64,000 bases of DNA from Thalassobacillus pellis (GTDB taxonomy: Bacteria; Bacillota; Bacilli; Bacillales; Halobacillaceae), in the NCBI RefSeq assembly GCF_016908295.1, contig NZ_JAFBDO010000004.1, forward strand, positions 186,001 to 250,000, given 5' to 3'. Of this stretch, positions 44,406 to 54,099 are shown piece by piece; position 1 is the first letter of the stretch, and every line of letters begins with the position of its first letter. Made by a program: the position numbers and the translations under genes. The notes beneath the pieces were generated by a model. That model had not been told where the DNA came from and did not search any database. It saw only the letters and a program-made list of their open reading frames with translations.

Positions 44406-45443
44406 TTAATTTTCACTTGAATAATCATGGATTAAATGAGTCAATCGCTTCAATGTTTCTGGCTTGATATCAGGAGTAACCCCGTGTCCCAGGTTGAAAA
44501 TGTGGGCTGGCTGGTCTCTCCCTTCATCTAAAATCCGCTTTGCACGTTCTTTGATCACATGCCAGTCTGACAGCAGGATAGAAGGGTCCAAATTACCCTG
44601 AAGCGGCTTTTTAATGCCGGAATTTCGTGCTTCTGTTATCGACATCCGCCAATCGAGACCGAGAACATCGACAGGGAGGTCATTCCACTCATGGATCAAA
44701 TGACGTGCACCGACGCCAAACATGATTAAAGGTACACCTTCCTCTTGCAGTGTGGAAAAAATCCTGTGCATGACTGGTTTGATATACGTGCGATAATCCT
44801 CTTCATTCAACGCCCCCACCCATGAGTCGAAAATCTGGATGGCCTTCGCTCCAGCGTTAATCTGGCCTTTAACATAAGAAATAACCATGTCGGCCAGTTT
44901 ATCCATCAGCATAAACCACGTTTCCGGCTCGCTGTACATGAGTGATTTGGTTTTATTATAATTTTTCGAAGGCCCCCCCTCAACCATGTAACTCGCGAGT
45001 GTGAATGGTGCACCACTGAATCCGATCAAAGGAACATCCAACTGTTCGTTAGTCAAGAGTCGGATAGTATCCATAACGTATGGTACGTCATCCTCTGGGT
45101 CGATTGTCCCAAGCTTTTCCACGTCCGCCTTGGAACGTATCGGATTATCAATGACAGGACCGATTCCTTTTTTTATATCGACATCCACCCCGATAGCAGG
45201 TAATGGTGACATGATATCTTTATAAAGAATGGCGGCATCGACACCATATTGTTCGACAGGAAGCCTTGTCACATAGGCGCAAAGCTCTGGTTGATGCGTA
45301 ATTTCGAATAAAGAATATTTTTCTTTCAGTTTGCGATACTCCGGCTGTGAACGTCCTGCCTGCCTCATATACCAGACTGGCGTGTAGTCGGTCGTCTCTC
45401 CCCGGAATGCCTTAAGGATTGTGTCATTCATTTGTCTAGTCAT
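44406..45443 (-). CDS. hemE: uroporphyrinogen decarboxylase
   Basis: Decarboxylates uroporphyrinogen III to coproporphyrinogen III. The 345 residues include the family starts [10 protein letters not shown] (20s) and the central [17 protein letters not shown], plus the C-terminal GHGVTPD. ATG at 45443 has AAAGGGG; the longer frame adds 25 unlikely residues. First gene of the heme operon, and follows pbpF as in B. subtilis. Confidence 0.95.
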   Translation of the reverse strand: MTRQMNDTILKAFRGETTDYTPVWYMRQAGRSQPEYRKLKEKYSLFEITHQPELCAYVTRLPVEQYGVDAAILYKDIMSPLPAIGVDVDIKKGIGPVIDNPIRSKADVEKLGTIDPEDDVPYVMDTIRLLTNEQLDVPLIGFSGAPFTLASYMVEGGPSKNYNKTKSLMYSEPETWFMLMDKLADMVISYVKGQINAGAKAIQIFDSWVGALNEEDYRTYIKPVMHRIFSTLQEEGVPLIMFGVGARHLIHEWNDLPVDVLGLDWRMSITEARNSGIKKPLQGNLDPSILLSDWHVIKERAKRILDEGRDQPAHIFNLGHGVTPDIKPETLKRLTHLIHDYSSEN

Positions 45444-45677
45444 ACATATTGCCCCTTTAAAATATGGTCCTGCTAAACCTTGCTGTTTTCTCTCATTCGG
45501 TCTCCCTGCCAACATCAATTAGCAGTGCTGAAATCTAAACCTGGACGTGATGCAAGTGTCCGGGCGGTTTCGTACCATTTGCTTATCCGTTTTCCACTAT
45601 AACATTTATTTTTCTTGCACACATAGATGGATGCTTTTTGTCACCATATTGCCTTTTTTGATGAAGCCTTGTATCGG

Positions 45678-47864
45678 TTAATCCCATTCGAGCACGGCTG
45701 GATTTGAAGATTTTCCTTCCAGCTTTGTTAATGGATTATAAGGAACGACATAGTAGGTGTTACTTCCAAAAATATCGGTTACGCTTACCTTATATTCCCC
45801 TTTACCGGTAACCTCACCGACCCGTTTATCAACACCAGGGACTTCTTCATAAATCCGGTATTGGACACGGTTATCTGCTGCAGGTGTCCAGGTCAATCTG
45901 CCCTGAACAAATGTCGCTCCGCCGAAGTCAAGCTTCACATCCAAATCTGTTATCACAGGCAGAGTTACCGGAGGCGCGAGGTCTTCCACTTTCTCTGGCT
46001 TCTTAAAATGCGCAGCTAAATCTTTTTGGGTGTTGACCTCCGTCAAAATCTGCTTCATCAATTTGGTCGGATAGGAGCTTCCACCCTCCAGGTAATGGGT
46101 CTTATCGGAAGAGTCATAGCCCATCCACAGGCTTCCCGAATATCCTGGAGTATAACCTGCAAACCAGACATCCTGTATCTTCCCTTTGACTGATCCGTGT
46201 TCATGGGTTCCTGTCTTCCCAGCTAATGCCTTCGGATAACTTCCTGCTTGTCCAGTACCGTGTGACACAACACGCTGTAGCATTTCTGTCATGTTCCAGG
46301 CCACTTGCGCACTAAACACCTTATCCACTTTCGTTTCATGTTTATGAATAGTCTTTCCGCTACGGTCGATGATCTTTTTGATCGTAAAGCTCTCGACCTT
46401 TTTACCTCCATTGGCAAAAGTGCTGTAAGCTTCAGTTAATTGAAGCGGACTGTACCCTTTATTCAGGCCGCCAAGGGCCAGGCCGAGTCCACTTGTTTTC
46501 GTCTTTAAATCCATTTTCTCCAAATAACCTTTTGCGTAATCGATTCCGATCTGGTCGAGCAGGGAAACAGCGGGGACGTTTTTTGATTCGACTAAAGCAT
46601 TGTAAATGGATGTAATACCTGCATACTGATCATCGTAATTACGCGGCGCATAATCACCGAACTTCATTTTCTTATCAACCAGCAAGGAGTATGGGTGATA
46701 TTCTTCCTTCATCATTGCTGGTCCGTAGACCGCAAGAGGCTTGATGGTGGACGCAGGCTGCCTTTTTACCACCACCCTGTTTAACCCGCCATGGCGGAAT
46801 CCTTTCCCGCCTACCGCAGCGACGACAGCGCCTGTTTCGTTATCCATCAGTGTAAACGCCGCCTGTACACCAGGTTTGGAACCTGGAACGAATTCCCCGT
46901 TTTCGATTTGGCGGTAAGCAACCTTTTGAATCTCAGGATCCATCTTGACAATAATCCTGTATCCTCCCCGCTTCAGTTCTTCCCTGCTTATTTGATATCG
47001 TTTAGCCGCTTCTTTAATGACGAGATCCACATAACTGTTTGACCAGTTTTGCGCTTCCTCTTCCTGTTCTGCCACCTGTAGTGTTTTCCCCTGCATCTGC
47101 ATCATTGTTTCTGTGTCGATCATACCGAGGTCATTCATTCGTTTCAGGACAAGATTCCTCCGCTTTTTTACAGCTTCAGGCTCATCAATTGGGGAAAAGG
47201 AATTCGGAGCTTTTGGCATAGCAGCAAGCACTGCCCCTTCGGAAACAGTCAATTCACTGGCAGGCTTGTTGAAAAATTCCTGGGCTGCCTGTTCGATGCC
47301 ATAAATTCCATGCCCGAAATAAATCCTGTTCAGGTATAACTCCAATATTTCCTTTTTTGTCAATTCCCGTTCCAAATAAAGTGCGGCCATGACTTCTTTT
47401 GTTTTTCTCATCCACGTTTTATCATTAGTGAGAAAAAGATTCTTGGAAAGCTGCATCGTCAGTGTACTGCCGCCTTCCACTTTCGCCATGGCAATAATAT
47501 CTTTATAAACAGCACGGGCTACAGCCTGTGGGTCGACGCCCCCATGTTCATAAAAGCGACTGTCCTCAATCGCAATAAAAGCCTTTTCCACATGATCCGG
47601 AATTTCCTCTATGGTCACGAGTGTTCGATTATCGGTATAGATCCGCTCTAACACTTCTCCATTCTCCAATTCCACAGTGGTAGCCGCATCCAGCACCATG
47701 TCTTCTTTATCTACAATCAGCGCTCCACCGAATATAATCATAATGTAGCCTAGTAAAGTAAGAAGAACTAAGCTGGCGAAAACGATGGCTAATTGTTTAT
47801 ACCGTCTCTTCCTGTTACGTTTCTTTCTCGATGGTGTTCTGCCGTTGTCTTTCCATATTTTCAA
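45678..47864 (-). CDS. pbpF: class A penicillin-binding protein (PbpF-like)
   Basis: Bifunctional peptidoglycan glycosyltransferase-transpeptidase anchored by one helix (about 25-47). Glycosyltransferase Glu100 (FIAIEDSRFYEH) and EGGSTLTMQL are present. The transpeptidase has Ser372-Lys375 (ASTIKP), SKN (427-429) and KTG (550-552). A C-terminal fibronectin-like domain follows, as in B. subtilis PbpF, whose gene also lies beside hemE. The TTG at 47864 is chosen for its AGAAAGGA site. ATG at 47903 gives 13 more residues but has no ribosome-binding site. Confidence 0.9.
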   Translation of the reverse strand: MKIWKDNGRTPSRKKRNRKRRYKQLAIVFASLVLLTLLGYIMIIFGGALIVDKEDMVLDAATTVELENGEVLERIYTDNRTLVTIEEIPDHVEKAFIAIEDSRFYEHGGVDPQAVARAVYKDIIAMAKVEGGSTLTMQLSKNLFLTNDKTWMRKTKEVMAALYLERELTKKEILELYLNRIYFGHGIYGIEQAAQEFFNKPASELTVSEGAVLAAMPKAPNSFSPIDEPEAVKKRRNLVLKRMNDLGMIDTETMMQMQGKTLQVAEQEEEAQNWSNSYVDLVIKEAAKRYQISREELKRGGYRIIVKMDPEIQKVAYRQIENGEFVPGSKPGVQAAFTLMDNETGAVVAAVGGKGFRHGGLNRVVVKRQPASTIKPLAVYGPAMMKEEYHPYSLLVDKKMKFGDYAPRNYDDQYAGITSIYNALVESKNVPAVSLLDQIGIDYAKGYLEKMDLKTKTSGLGLALGGLNKGYSPLQLTEAYSTFANGGKKVESFTIKKIIDRSGKTIHKHETKVDKVFSAQVAWNMTEMLQRVVSHGTGQAGSYPKALAGKTGTHEHGSVKGKIQDVWFAGYTPGYSGSLWMGYDSSDKTHYLEGGSSYPTKLMKQILTEVNTQKDLAAHFKKPEKVEDLAPPVTLPVITDLDVKLDFGGATFVQGRLTWTPAADNRVQYRIYEEVPGVDKRVGEVTGKGEYKVSVTDIFGSNTYYVVPYNPLTKLEGKSSNPAVLEWD

Positions 47865-47966
47865 GGGTCTTGCATCCTTTCTCGTTGCTTCCTGTTCATT
47901 CAAACTTGCAGGTTGTTTTATCTCATTGCTACACTAACATTAACGAGTGCGAAAGGAGATTGTTAT

Positions 47967-48473
47967 ATGAAGGTTTCTATGACAAATGGTACACTAAACT
48001 ATCTGGCAAAGCTAGATAAGGAACATCCTGAAGCATCCCTTTTGTTCATGCAGGATGAGGATAAAACCTTAGCCTATTATGAAGGAGACACGTCCATTTT
48101 TGAAGAAGGACGCGACTACGAAATCGTGGATGCTGTCGGAGAAATCCAAAATAGCGGCTTTGTTGTAATGAACAACATCCCGGTCAGCCACGAGGGACGT
48201 CCTGTTTTTGAAGACCGTTTCAAAAATCGTGAAGGCGGCGTTGAAAAAATGGATGGGTTCCAGGCAATAAGAATCCTGCGGCCACTGCAAGGAAATACGT
48301 ATGTAGTCCTTACCCAATGGCGGAACGAACAGAGCTTTGAGAACTGGAAAAACTCCCAATCCTTTGAAAAAGCACATAAAAACTCAGGTCCAAATCATGA
48401 AAAGAAGCCTTCATTCATGGATGGTCAGCCCTATATCACCCAGTATTCCATGGTTCAGTTCGGAGAAGAATAA
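47967..48473 (+). CDS. hmoB: heme-degrading monooxygenase HmoB
   Basis: IsdG-type enzyme that opens heme and frees iron, 168 residues. The C-terminal antibiotic-biosynthesis-monooxygenase fold (about 60-168) shows NREGGVEKMDGFQAIRIL and YVVLTQWRNEQSFENWKNS, with the F/W and His-containing SFEKAH pocket. HmoB carries the extra N-terminal half seen here. ATG at 47967 has AAAGGAG; the longer frame is antisense to pbpF. Its placing beside pbpF-hemEHY matches B. subtilis yhgC. Confidence 0.88.
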   Translation: MKVSMTNGTLNYLAKLDKEHPEASLLFMQDEDKTLAYYEGDTSIFEEGRDYEIVDAVGEIQNSGFVVMNNIPVSHEGRPVFEDRFKNREGGVEKMDGFQAIRILRPLQGNTYVVLTQWRNEQSFENWKNSQSFEKAHKNSGPNHEKKPSFMDGQPYITQYSMVQFGEE

Positions 48474-48486
48474 ACAGCAGGGTTAG

Positions 48487-48525
48487 GCTTGCAGGAAGCC
48501 GGAGTCGGTTTTCTGCAAGCTTTTT
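48487..48525 (+). terminator. hmoB terminator
   Basis: GCTTGCAG / CTGCAAGC stem, then TTTTT. Confidence 0.88.
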
Positions 48526-48575
48526 CTGAACTGCTGAGATTGGTCCCTTCAGCTGATTTCTGCACACCACACATG

Positions 48576-48606
48576 TAAAAGAGGCTGCCTTCATGGACAG
48601 CCCCTC
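48576..48606 (-). terminator. liaFSR terminator
   Basis: On the minus strand, GAGGGGCTG / CAGCCTC followed by TTTTA. Confidence 0.75.
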
Positions 48607-48618
48607 CAAAATATAGCG

Positions 48619-49257
48619 TCAATTTGTATTTTTTAATAACTGATTTTTATGAGCATAGACAGCTGCCTGGGTACGATCGTGCACCTCCAGTTTACTCAAT
48701 ATATTGCTCACATGGGTCTTAACAGTCTTAATCCCGATATAAAGGGAGTCACTGATTTCCTGGTTAGTCATTCCTTCACCGATGCAAAGAAGCACTTCCA
48801 TCTCCCGCTCGGTCAAATCCTCATGGAGTTTCCGTTCGCTTGTTCGAAATCGGTTCATCATTCGGCTCGCCACTTTCGGCTCAATGACATTTTCACCTCG
48901 GTAAGCTTTCTTGATAGCTTCCGCAATTTCATCCGCTGAAGAAGTTTTCAGCATATAACTGAACGCACCTGCTTCGAGTGCAGGAAAAACTTTTTCATCG
49001 TCATAATAACTGGTTAAAATAATGATTTTACAATCCGGGGCTTTAGCAATGATCTTCCTGGTTGCCTCAATACCTGTGCCATCCTCCATAATCAGATCCA
49101 TAAGGACCACATCCGGCTTCAGCTCAGCAACAATCTTTGCCCCTTCATTTCCACTGGATGCTTCTCCAATTATTTCGAGATCCTGTTCTGTATTCAAGTA
49201 GGCGATTACCCCTTTTCGAACGACATCATGATCATCTACTACTACCACACGAATCAT
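48619..49257 (-). CDS. liaR: response regulator LiaR/VraR
   Basis: Transcription factor of the cell-wall-stress three-component system. Receiver domain with acidic pocket DDH (8-10) and phospho-acceptor Asp54, then a LuxR-type helix-turn-helix (about 145-205, LTEREMEVLLCIGEGMTNQEIS). The start overlaps the liaS stop by four bases. Confidence 0.93.
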   Translation of the reverse strand: MIRVVVVDDHDVVRKGVIAYLNTEQDLEIIGEASSGNEGAKIVAELKPDVVLMDLIMEDGTGIEATRKIIAKAPDCKIIILTSYYDDEKVFPALEAGAFSYMLKTSSADEIAEAIKKAYRGENVIEPKVASRMMNRFRTSERKLHEDLTEREMEVLLCIGEGMTNQEISDSLYIGIKTVKTHVSNILSKLEVHDRTQAAVYAHKNQLLKNTN

Positions 49258-50318
49258 GCATTTTCCCCCTTTTTTCTTTCCTGCATCGGAATGCGCATAT
49301 CGATATGAGTTCCTTCCCTTTCACGAGAGCGGATGGTAAAGTCACCGCCTATTTCTTCGCACCGCTCCTTCATTGTTTTCAAACCATAGGAAGCAATAAT
49401 CGCCTCTTTTTCTGCCATATCAAACCCGTCTCCATTATCCCCGATATGTAAAAATAATTCCCTGTTCTTCCTTGTTAGTTCAAGATTCACATCCGTGGCA
49501 TTGGAATGGCGCATTATATTGGATAAAGCTTCCTGGATGATACGGAACAAATGCTCCTCCACAGCACGGGAAGCATCGTCAATTTCCTCAAGTTTCATAT
49601 GGAAATTGATTTGGCATTTCTGCTTCAATTCTTCCACCAGCCGTTCCACACCAATTTTTAACGGTTCCCCGGAAAGGTGAACCGGACGCAGATGTAATAA
49701 CAGCGCGCGCATTTCGGTTTGGGCCTGCAATGCCATTGTCGTGATTTCCTCCAGCTGTGCACGGGCTTTTTCCGGCTGCTTGTCGTACATTCGCAGCGCT
49801 GCCTGGGACATCATGGTTAATGCAAACAGCTGCTGACTCACAGCATCATGAAGATCCCTCGCCAAACGCTGTCTTTCCTCGATCGTTGCCGCTTTGTGAG
49901 CACTTCTGGCAAACTCTGCTTTTTCATCTGCAAGACGCATCAATGATTCTTTTTGCTGCTTGAGCTTATCTCCAAGCTGATTCAATTCTCCAGCAATCCT
50001 TGTAATCTCATCCTCTTCATTAAAATATACTTTTGCTGTGAAGACACCGTTCGCCAATTTAGCGATGATGATGGACAGGGATTCTATTCGGTCCTTCATT
50101 CCGCCACTGGATTTGAATCCGGCATAAAAGGCGACGATTGCTCCCACGAGCACATAGCATGAAATAAACAAAAGAACGGCCCCTGCACTAAGCCAGGAAG
50201 GTGAAAACCAGACATAAACAGATAAAAGCACGGCAAGCAGGATGAATGTATTTAATACCAGTCCGAACAAGTGGGACCTGATATACGTGTAACGGATGCT
50301 GTTCAAACGCTTCAACAT
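49254..50318 (-). CDS. liaS: sensor histidine kinase LiaS/VraS
   Basis: Membrane kinase of 354 residues sensing lipid II-cycle inhibition. Two helices near the N-terminus (about 19-39 and 43-66) with a very short outer loop are typical of intramembrane-sensing kinases. A HAMP-like segment follows. The phospho-acceptor is His157 (RLARDLHDAVSQQ), and the ATP domain has NIMRHSNAT and GDNGDGF. Coupled to liaR and liaF. Confidence 0.93.
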   Translation of the reverse strand: MLKRLNSIRYTYIRSHLFGLVLNTFILLAVLLSVYVWFSPSWLSAGAVLLFISCYVLVGAIVAFYAGFKSSGGMKDRIESLSIIIAKLANGVFTAKVYFNEEDEITRIAGELNQLGDKLKQQKESLMRLADEKAEFARSAHKAATIEERQRLARDLHDAVSQQLFALTMMSQAALRMYDKQPEKARAQLEEITTMALQAQTEMRALLLHLRPVHLSGEPLKIGVERLVEELKQKCQINFHMKLEEIDDASRAVEEHLFRIIQEALSNIMRHSNATDVNLELTRKNRELFLHIGDNGDGFDMAEKEAIIASYGLKTMKERCEEIGGDFTIRSREREGTHIDMRIPMQERKKGENA

Positions 50319-50329
50319 GACAGGTCCTC

Positions 50330-51121
50330 CTACACTCGATTTATCCGGATATCCCCGGCTTTCACATCTAATTTGATTGTCAGGCGCCGGGAAGTATGGG
50401 CATAATTCTCCGTTTCAAAAGTAAGTTTGCGATTGATTCCCTCTGCGGTCTGATCGAGGATATTGATCTCCCCAGCCATCATAGAAGCCTCCACACGGAA
50501 TTCCAGATATTCAGGCATGATCATTTTTATATCCCCGGCCCATCCCTTGATGGTTATGGGCGTATCTCTGTCAGGAATAAATGCTTTCGTAAAATCAAAA
50601 TGGTAATCCCCTACTGCATTTTTAATATCCAAGGGCTCCACTTTCCAGTTCTCAGAATTATATTTCTGGTCACCGACGACAAATGCCTGCTTTTTCGAAT
50701 TATGTGGTTTGGACTCCGGAGCCTTTTCATCCTCCAAAAGTTCTTCTCCATTTTCATAGCTGATTTCCACCTTGTGCTTTCTCTTCTTCCCCAAGAACAT
50801 CCCAAGTCCGATATAAATAAACAGTAATGGCCAAAGCTTGAGAATATCAGTTAACTGGAATGCGATCATATCCATTTTTCCGAGAAGGACAAGCGCTCCA
50901 AAAATGGATAAAAAAGACCCGACTATCCACGAACCTCCTTTACCGATGATAGCGTCGACCCATAACTTTAAACCGATTATTACAAGCAAAGCTGAAAGTA
51001 TAGCCATCCAGGAGAATTCTAACGCATTATCCACAACACCAAAGTTTTGAAGGACCAATATAAGTCCAATTACGATAAATAACAAAGCTAGTAAAATATT
51101 CATAAATCCTTTTTTCATCAT
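50330..51121 (-). CDS. liaF: LiaF inhibitor of LiaRS
   Basis: Membrane protein of 263 residues that holds LiaS inactive in unstressed cells. Four N-terminal helices (to about 110) precede a charged linker and a C-terminal beta-helix-like domain (DUF2154; IKGWAGDIKMIMP ... VEASMMAGEINIL). The start at 51121 follows GAAGGAAGG; a neighbouring ATG at 51118 is equally possible. A family 2 repeat occupies its upstream region. liaI, liaH and liaG, which precede liaF in B. subtilis, are absent here. Confidence 0.88.
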   Translation of the reverse strand: MMKKGFMNILLALLFIVIGLILVLQNFGVVDNALEFSWMAILSALLVIIGLKLWVDAIIGKGGSWIVGSFLSIFGALVLLGKMDMIAFQLTDILKLWPLLFIYIGLGMFLGKKRKHKVEISYENGEELLEDEKAPESKPHNSKKQAFVVGDQKYNSENWKVEPLDIKNAVGDYHFDFTKAFIPDRDTPITIKGWAGDIKMIMPEYLEFRVEASMMAGEINILDQTAEGINRKLTFETENYAHTSRRLTIKLDVKAGDIRINRV

Positions 51122-51150
51122 TGACCTTCCTTCTTCCATAGCTGCAAATT

Positions 51151-51241
51151 TAGAAACACTTGGCTTGTCGCCAAGTCCTTACGGTGAGAGCCTTAGTTTT
51201 AGACCCTTAAAGAAGTTAAACTTTCTTAAAGTGTAGAAAAA
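51151..51241 (-). repeat. dispersed repeat family 2, copy 4
   Basis: ACTTGGCTTGTCGCCAAGT and AACTTTCTTAAAG conserved. Unlike the other three copies it is not next to a clear terminator; it lies just upstream of liaF in the same orientation. Confidence 0.8.
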
Positions 51242-51548
51242 CCCGATTTCAACCGTCCTTCGAAGATTACTTCTTGAAGCTTTAAATTCTTCACTGCGTC
51301 CAGAAGCTTCTTTGCAAAATTGTAAGCTTTCTTAATGTAGAACAAATTAGACACCGCCTGCGAGAAACCCTTTTTCCTGACAGGAAGTCCTCTATACATT
51401 CATTTTACAGAATAGAGTAAAAGGCTGGTACGCACGGAAGATTGGTTTCATCTCCGTCTTAAGTCGGAGATGAGCAGTGGATGTTTAATTAAAAAAAAGC
51501 TGGGTAATGTATATATGTGCTCAGAATTATTGGAAAGGGTGAAGGAAA
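51242..51548. other. intergenic region upstream of ferritin-like gene
   Basis: No gene supported. Contains a perfect hairpin, TCATCTCCG / CGGAGATGA (51448-51473), about 75 bases before the ferritin-like start, in its probable leader. Confidence 0.5.
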
Positions 51549-51983
51549 ATGGATGAAAAAGTAAAAGAACTGATTGATGGCTTGAACGAAGATTTGGCAA
51601 ACGAATATGCAGCTTCTATCATGTATACCTATAACGCGGCTGTCGTTGATGGCCTTTACTATTCTGTGTTGAAGCCATTCTTTGAAGGTGAAATTGCAGA
51701 TGAGCAAAGCCATGCCTTATACCTTGCAGAAAAAATCAAGAACCTTGGCGGAACACCTGTCACACAGCCGGTTGAAGTCAAGCAGTTGACGAATGTAAAA
51801 GATATGCTTGAAGAAGCACGTCGTGCTGAACAGGCTACTATTGATCGTTATGAAACACGTAAAAAACAAGCAGATGAGCTTGGCTATACAGAATTAGTCG
51901 TTAAACTTGAAGATATGATTGCCGATGAGACGCATCATATGGAAGAGATGGAGCGACTACTTGCTGATCCAAGACTTCAATAA
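51549..51983 (+). CDS. ferritin-like domain protein
   Basis: A 144-residue four-helix-bundle protein of the ferritin/bacterioferritin superfamily, probably storing or oxidising iron or protecting against peroxide. The first helix has NEDLANEYAAS. ExxH-type diiron motifs are visible in ADEQSHA and DETHHMEEM, with EQATIDRYE in helix 3. The exact subfamily (Dps, bacterioferritin-like) cannot be settled by eye. Ribosome-binding site GAAAGGG. Confidence 0.8.
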   Translation: MDEKVKELIDGLNEDLANEYAASIMYTYNAAVVDGLYYSVLKPFFEGEIADEQSHALYLAEKIKNLGGTPVTQPVEVKQLTNVKDMLEEARRAEQATIDRYETRKKQADELGYTELVVKLEDMIADETHHMEEMERLLADPRLQ

Positions 51984-51995
51984 AGCGTTTATTCC

Positions 51996-52032
51996 CCCAG
52001 CGTCCTGGAAATTATCCGGGGCGCATTTTTTA
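51996..52032 (+). terminator. terminator after ferritin-like gene
   Basis: CCCC(A)GCGTCC-type stem pairing with GGGGCGC, followed by TTTTTT; moderate stem. Confidence 0.6.
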
Positions 52033-52106
52033 TGTAGGTTTTCTTAGTCTGTGTTAAAATTGACAGAAATCAATATCAACCATTTGAACAGGAGGAGATA
52101 GCAGTC

Positions 52107-53279
52107 ATGTGGGAAGAGATAAAAAAAGCTATTGATGCGTCCTATGATGATATGGTGCAAATCCGACGTCATCTGCACCAGTACCCGGAAATATCATTTC
52201 ATGAAGAAAAAACAGCGGCATTCATCGCTGATACATATGAAAAATGGGGAATTCCATGCCAAACGAAGGTAGGCGGCAATGGGGTCATTGCAACTATCAA
52301 AGGAGGCAAGCCAGGGAAAAAGGTCGCCCTGCGTGCGGACTTTGATGCGCTGCCTATCCAGGAGGAAAATGACGTCCCCTATAAATCAAAAGTCGATGGT
52401 TCCATGCATGCATGCGGGCACGATGGCCATACGGCAGCCTTGCTAACGCTGGCCAAAGCCTTTTATGATCATAAAGAGGAATTACCAGGAACAGTCGTAC
52501 TTGTCCATCAGCATGCAGAAGAATATGCCCCCGGCGGTGCCAAACCAATCATCGAAACCGGCATATTATCTGATGTGGATGCCGTATTCGGAACGCATTT
52601 ATGGGTAGATACTCCGTATGGCACCATCCATACCAGCAAAGGGAATTTCATGGCCGGAGCTGATCGTTTTGAAATTACTATAAAAGGAAAAGGCGGTCAT
52701 GGTGCCCTTCCTCATCAGACAAAAGATGCCCTTGTCATCGGTTCACAGCTGGTCACTTCCTTGCAGCAAATCGTCAGCAGAAGAGTGGATCCACTTGAAA
52801 CAGCGGTGGTGACAGTCGGTCAGTTTGAGTCAGGTTTTGCTTTCAATATCATTCCGGATACAGCAAAACTAACAGGGACGGTTCGAACGTTCAATTCAGA
52901 TGTACAGGAATTGATCATCCGAGAAATGGAAAAAATGGTCCAATCGGCGTGTCTGCCCTATGAAGCAGATTACGAATTTGATTATTTTAAAGGGTATCCC
53001 CCTGTGGTCAATCATGAACAGGAAGCAGACCTGATTCTTAATCACGCCTCGGAAGCTGATCCGGAATTAATAGCAGAAGAAATCCCCCCCGTTATGGCAG
53101 GAGAGGATTTCGCTTATTACTTGCTAGAAAAACCAGGCGCTTTTTTCTTTACCGGTGCCAGAATAGATGATCACTATTATCCACATCATCATCCGAAATT
53201 CGACTTTGACGAGCGTGCCCTGCCCCATGCGGCCAAAACTCTGTTACAGGCTTACCGTTCCTATCAGGAAAAAAATTGA
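52107..53279 (+). CDS. yhaA: M20 family amidohydrolase (YhaA-like)
   Basis: Cytosolic metal-dependent amidohydrolase, 390 residues, of the N-acyl-amino-acid/peptide type (M20D). Metal ligands lie in HACGHDGH (106-113), HQHAEEYAPGGA and the C-terminal MAGEDFAYYL and HHHPKFDFDE. The dimerisation domain (about 180-290) begins KGKGGHGALPH. GGAGGAG precedes the ATG. Its stop directly abuts the ecsC stop; B. subtilis yhaA is likewise downstream of ecsABC. Substrate not inferable. Confidence 0.87.
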   Translation: MWEEIKKAIDASYDDMVQIRRHLHQYPEISFHEEKTAAFIADTYEKWGIPCQTKVGGNGVIATIKGGKPGKKVALRADFDALPIQEENDVPYKSKVDGSMHACGHDGHTAALLTLAKAFYDHKEELPGTVVLVHQHAEEYAPGGAKPIIETGILSDVDAVFGTHLWVDTPYGTIHTSKGNFMAGADRFEITIKGKGGHGALPHQTKDALVIGSQLVTSLQQIVSRRVDPLETAVVTVGQFESGFAFNIIPDTAKLTGTVRTFNSDVQELIIREMEKMVQSACLPYEADYEFDYFKGYPPVVNHEQEADLILNHASEADPELIAEEIPPVMAGEDFAYYLLEKPGAFFFTGARIDDHYYPHHHPKFDFDERALPHAAKTLLQAYRSYQEKN

Positions 53280-53990
53280 TCAGCGGAGCATACGGAGACG
53301 ATAGCTGTTCAAAGCCGTCTCCCCCAGCTGCTCCATCAGACGATTATTGGCAAATGCTCCTACAACCGCCCCAATGCCTGGCACAAGCTGCAGCATTTTC
53401 ACAAAATCAATGGTATCCCTGTACTCTATTTGAAGAGTTTTCCAGTCTACTTCTCTCCATTTATCTTTTTCCTGCTCCCAATTTAACACCCTTTCCAGTA
53501 CTTCCTCCCTTTTCTTGTCACTGGAAAAAGCAAGCATGAATACGTGAAGCAAAAACATCCGCTCTTCATAATCCTTCACATTATAACCGTACAATTGCCC
53601 ACAATCGAACAAAAACTTCATTTTAATACTTAACAATAACGGGAAGTCCGCAGCACCAAGCAATAATCCGCCTGCCCCAGTGCCTGCTCCTTCCAGTATA
53701 GCCGTCCGCTTATAACGCTTCAGGCGTTCTTTCACAAGGACCTCACGTTCACGAAAGGTAATTTCCTCAGGAACTTCGATGGGATCGATATACTCTGATG
53801 ATGTCAGGGCAAGCTCAATCATTTTTCGGATACTCTCTGTTACGATAGTATGAACCCGCTCTGGTACTTTGCTGTTAATTTTCGTCTGGAGATTTTTAGT
53901 AGAACGATTCAAAAAAGAGGAACGCTTTCTCATCGACCTGCTCCATCGCAATGCTTCTTCCACCATGCTTTCCTCATACGTTGTCTTCAT
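53280..53990 (-). CDS. ecsC: EcsC family protein
   Basis: A 236-residue protein of unknown role, last gene of the ecs cluster. The EcsC core includes GAGTGAGGLLLGAADFPLLLSIKMKF-type glycine-rich hydrophobic region (about 100-125) and PGIGAVVGAFANNRLM near the end. Site GAAAGGAAG. Separated from ecsB by 109 bases containing a hairpin (about 54036-54080) without a T-tract. Confidence 0.85.
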   Translation of the reverse strand: MKTTYEESMVEEALRWSRSMRKRSSFLNRSTKNLQTKINSKVPERVHTIVTESIRKMIELALTSSEYIDPIEVPEEITFREREVLVKERLKRYKRTAILEGAGTGAGGLLLGAADFPLLLSIKMKFLFDCGQLYGYNVKDYEERMFLLHVFMLAFSSDKKREEVLERVLNWEQEKDKWREVDWKTLQIEYRDTIDFVKMLQLVPGIGAVVGAFANNRLMEQLGETALNSYRLRMLR

Positions 53991-54099
53991 GATTAAGCTT
54001 CCTTTCTGAAATCAAGGCTTGTGAAATGTAGAATATCCGCGGGTAAAGCATGGCTGGCTTGCCATCCTTCCCCGCAGCACCCATTAGCTTAGGAGCTTT

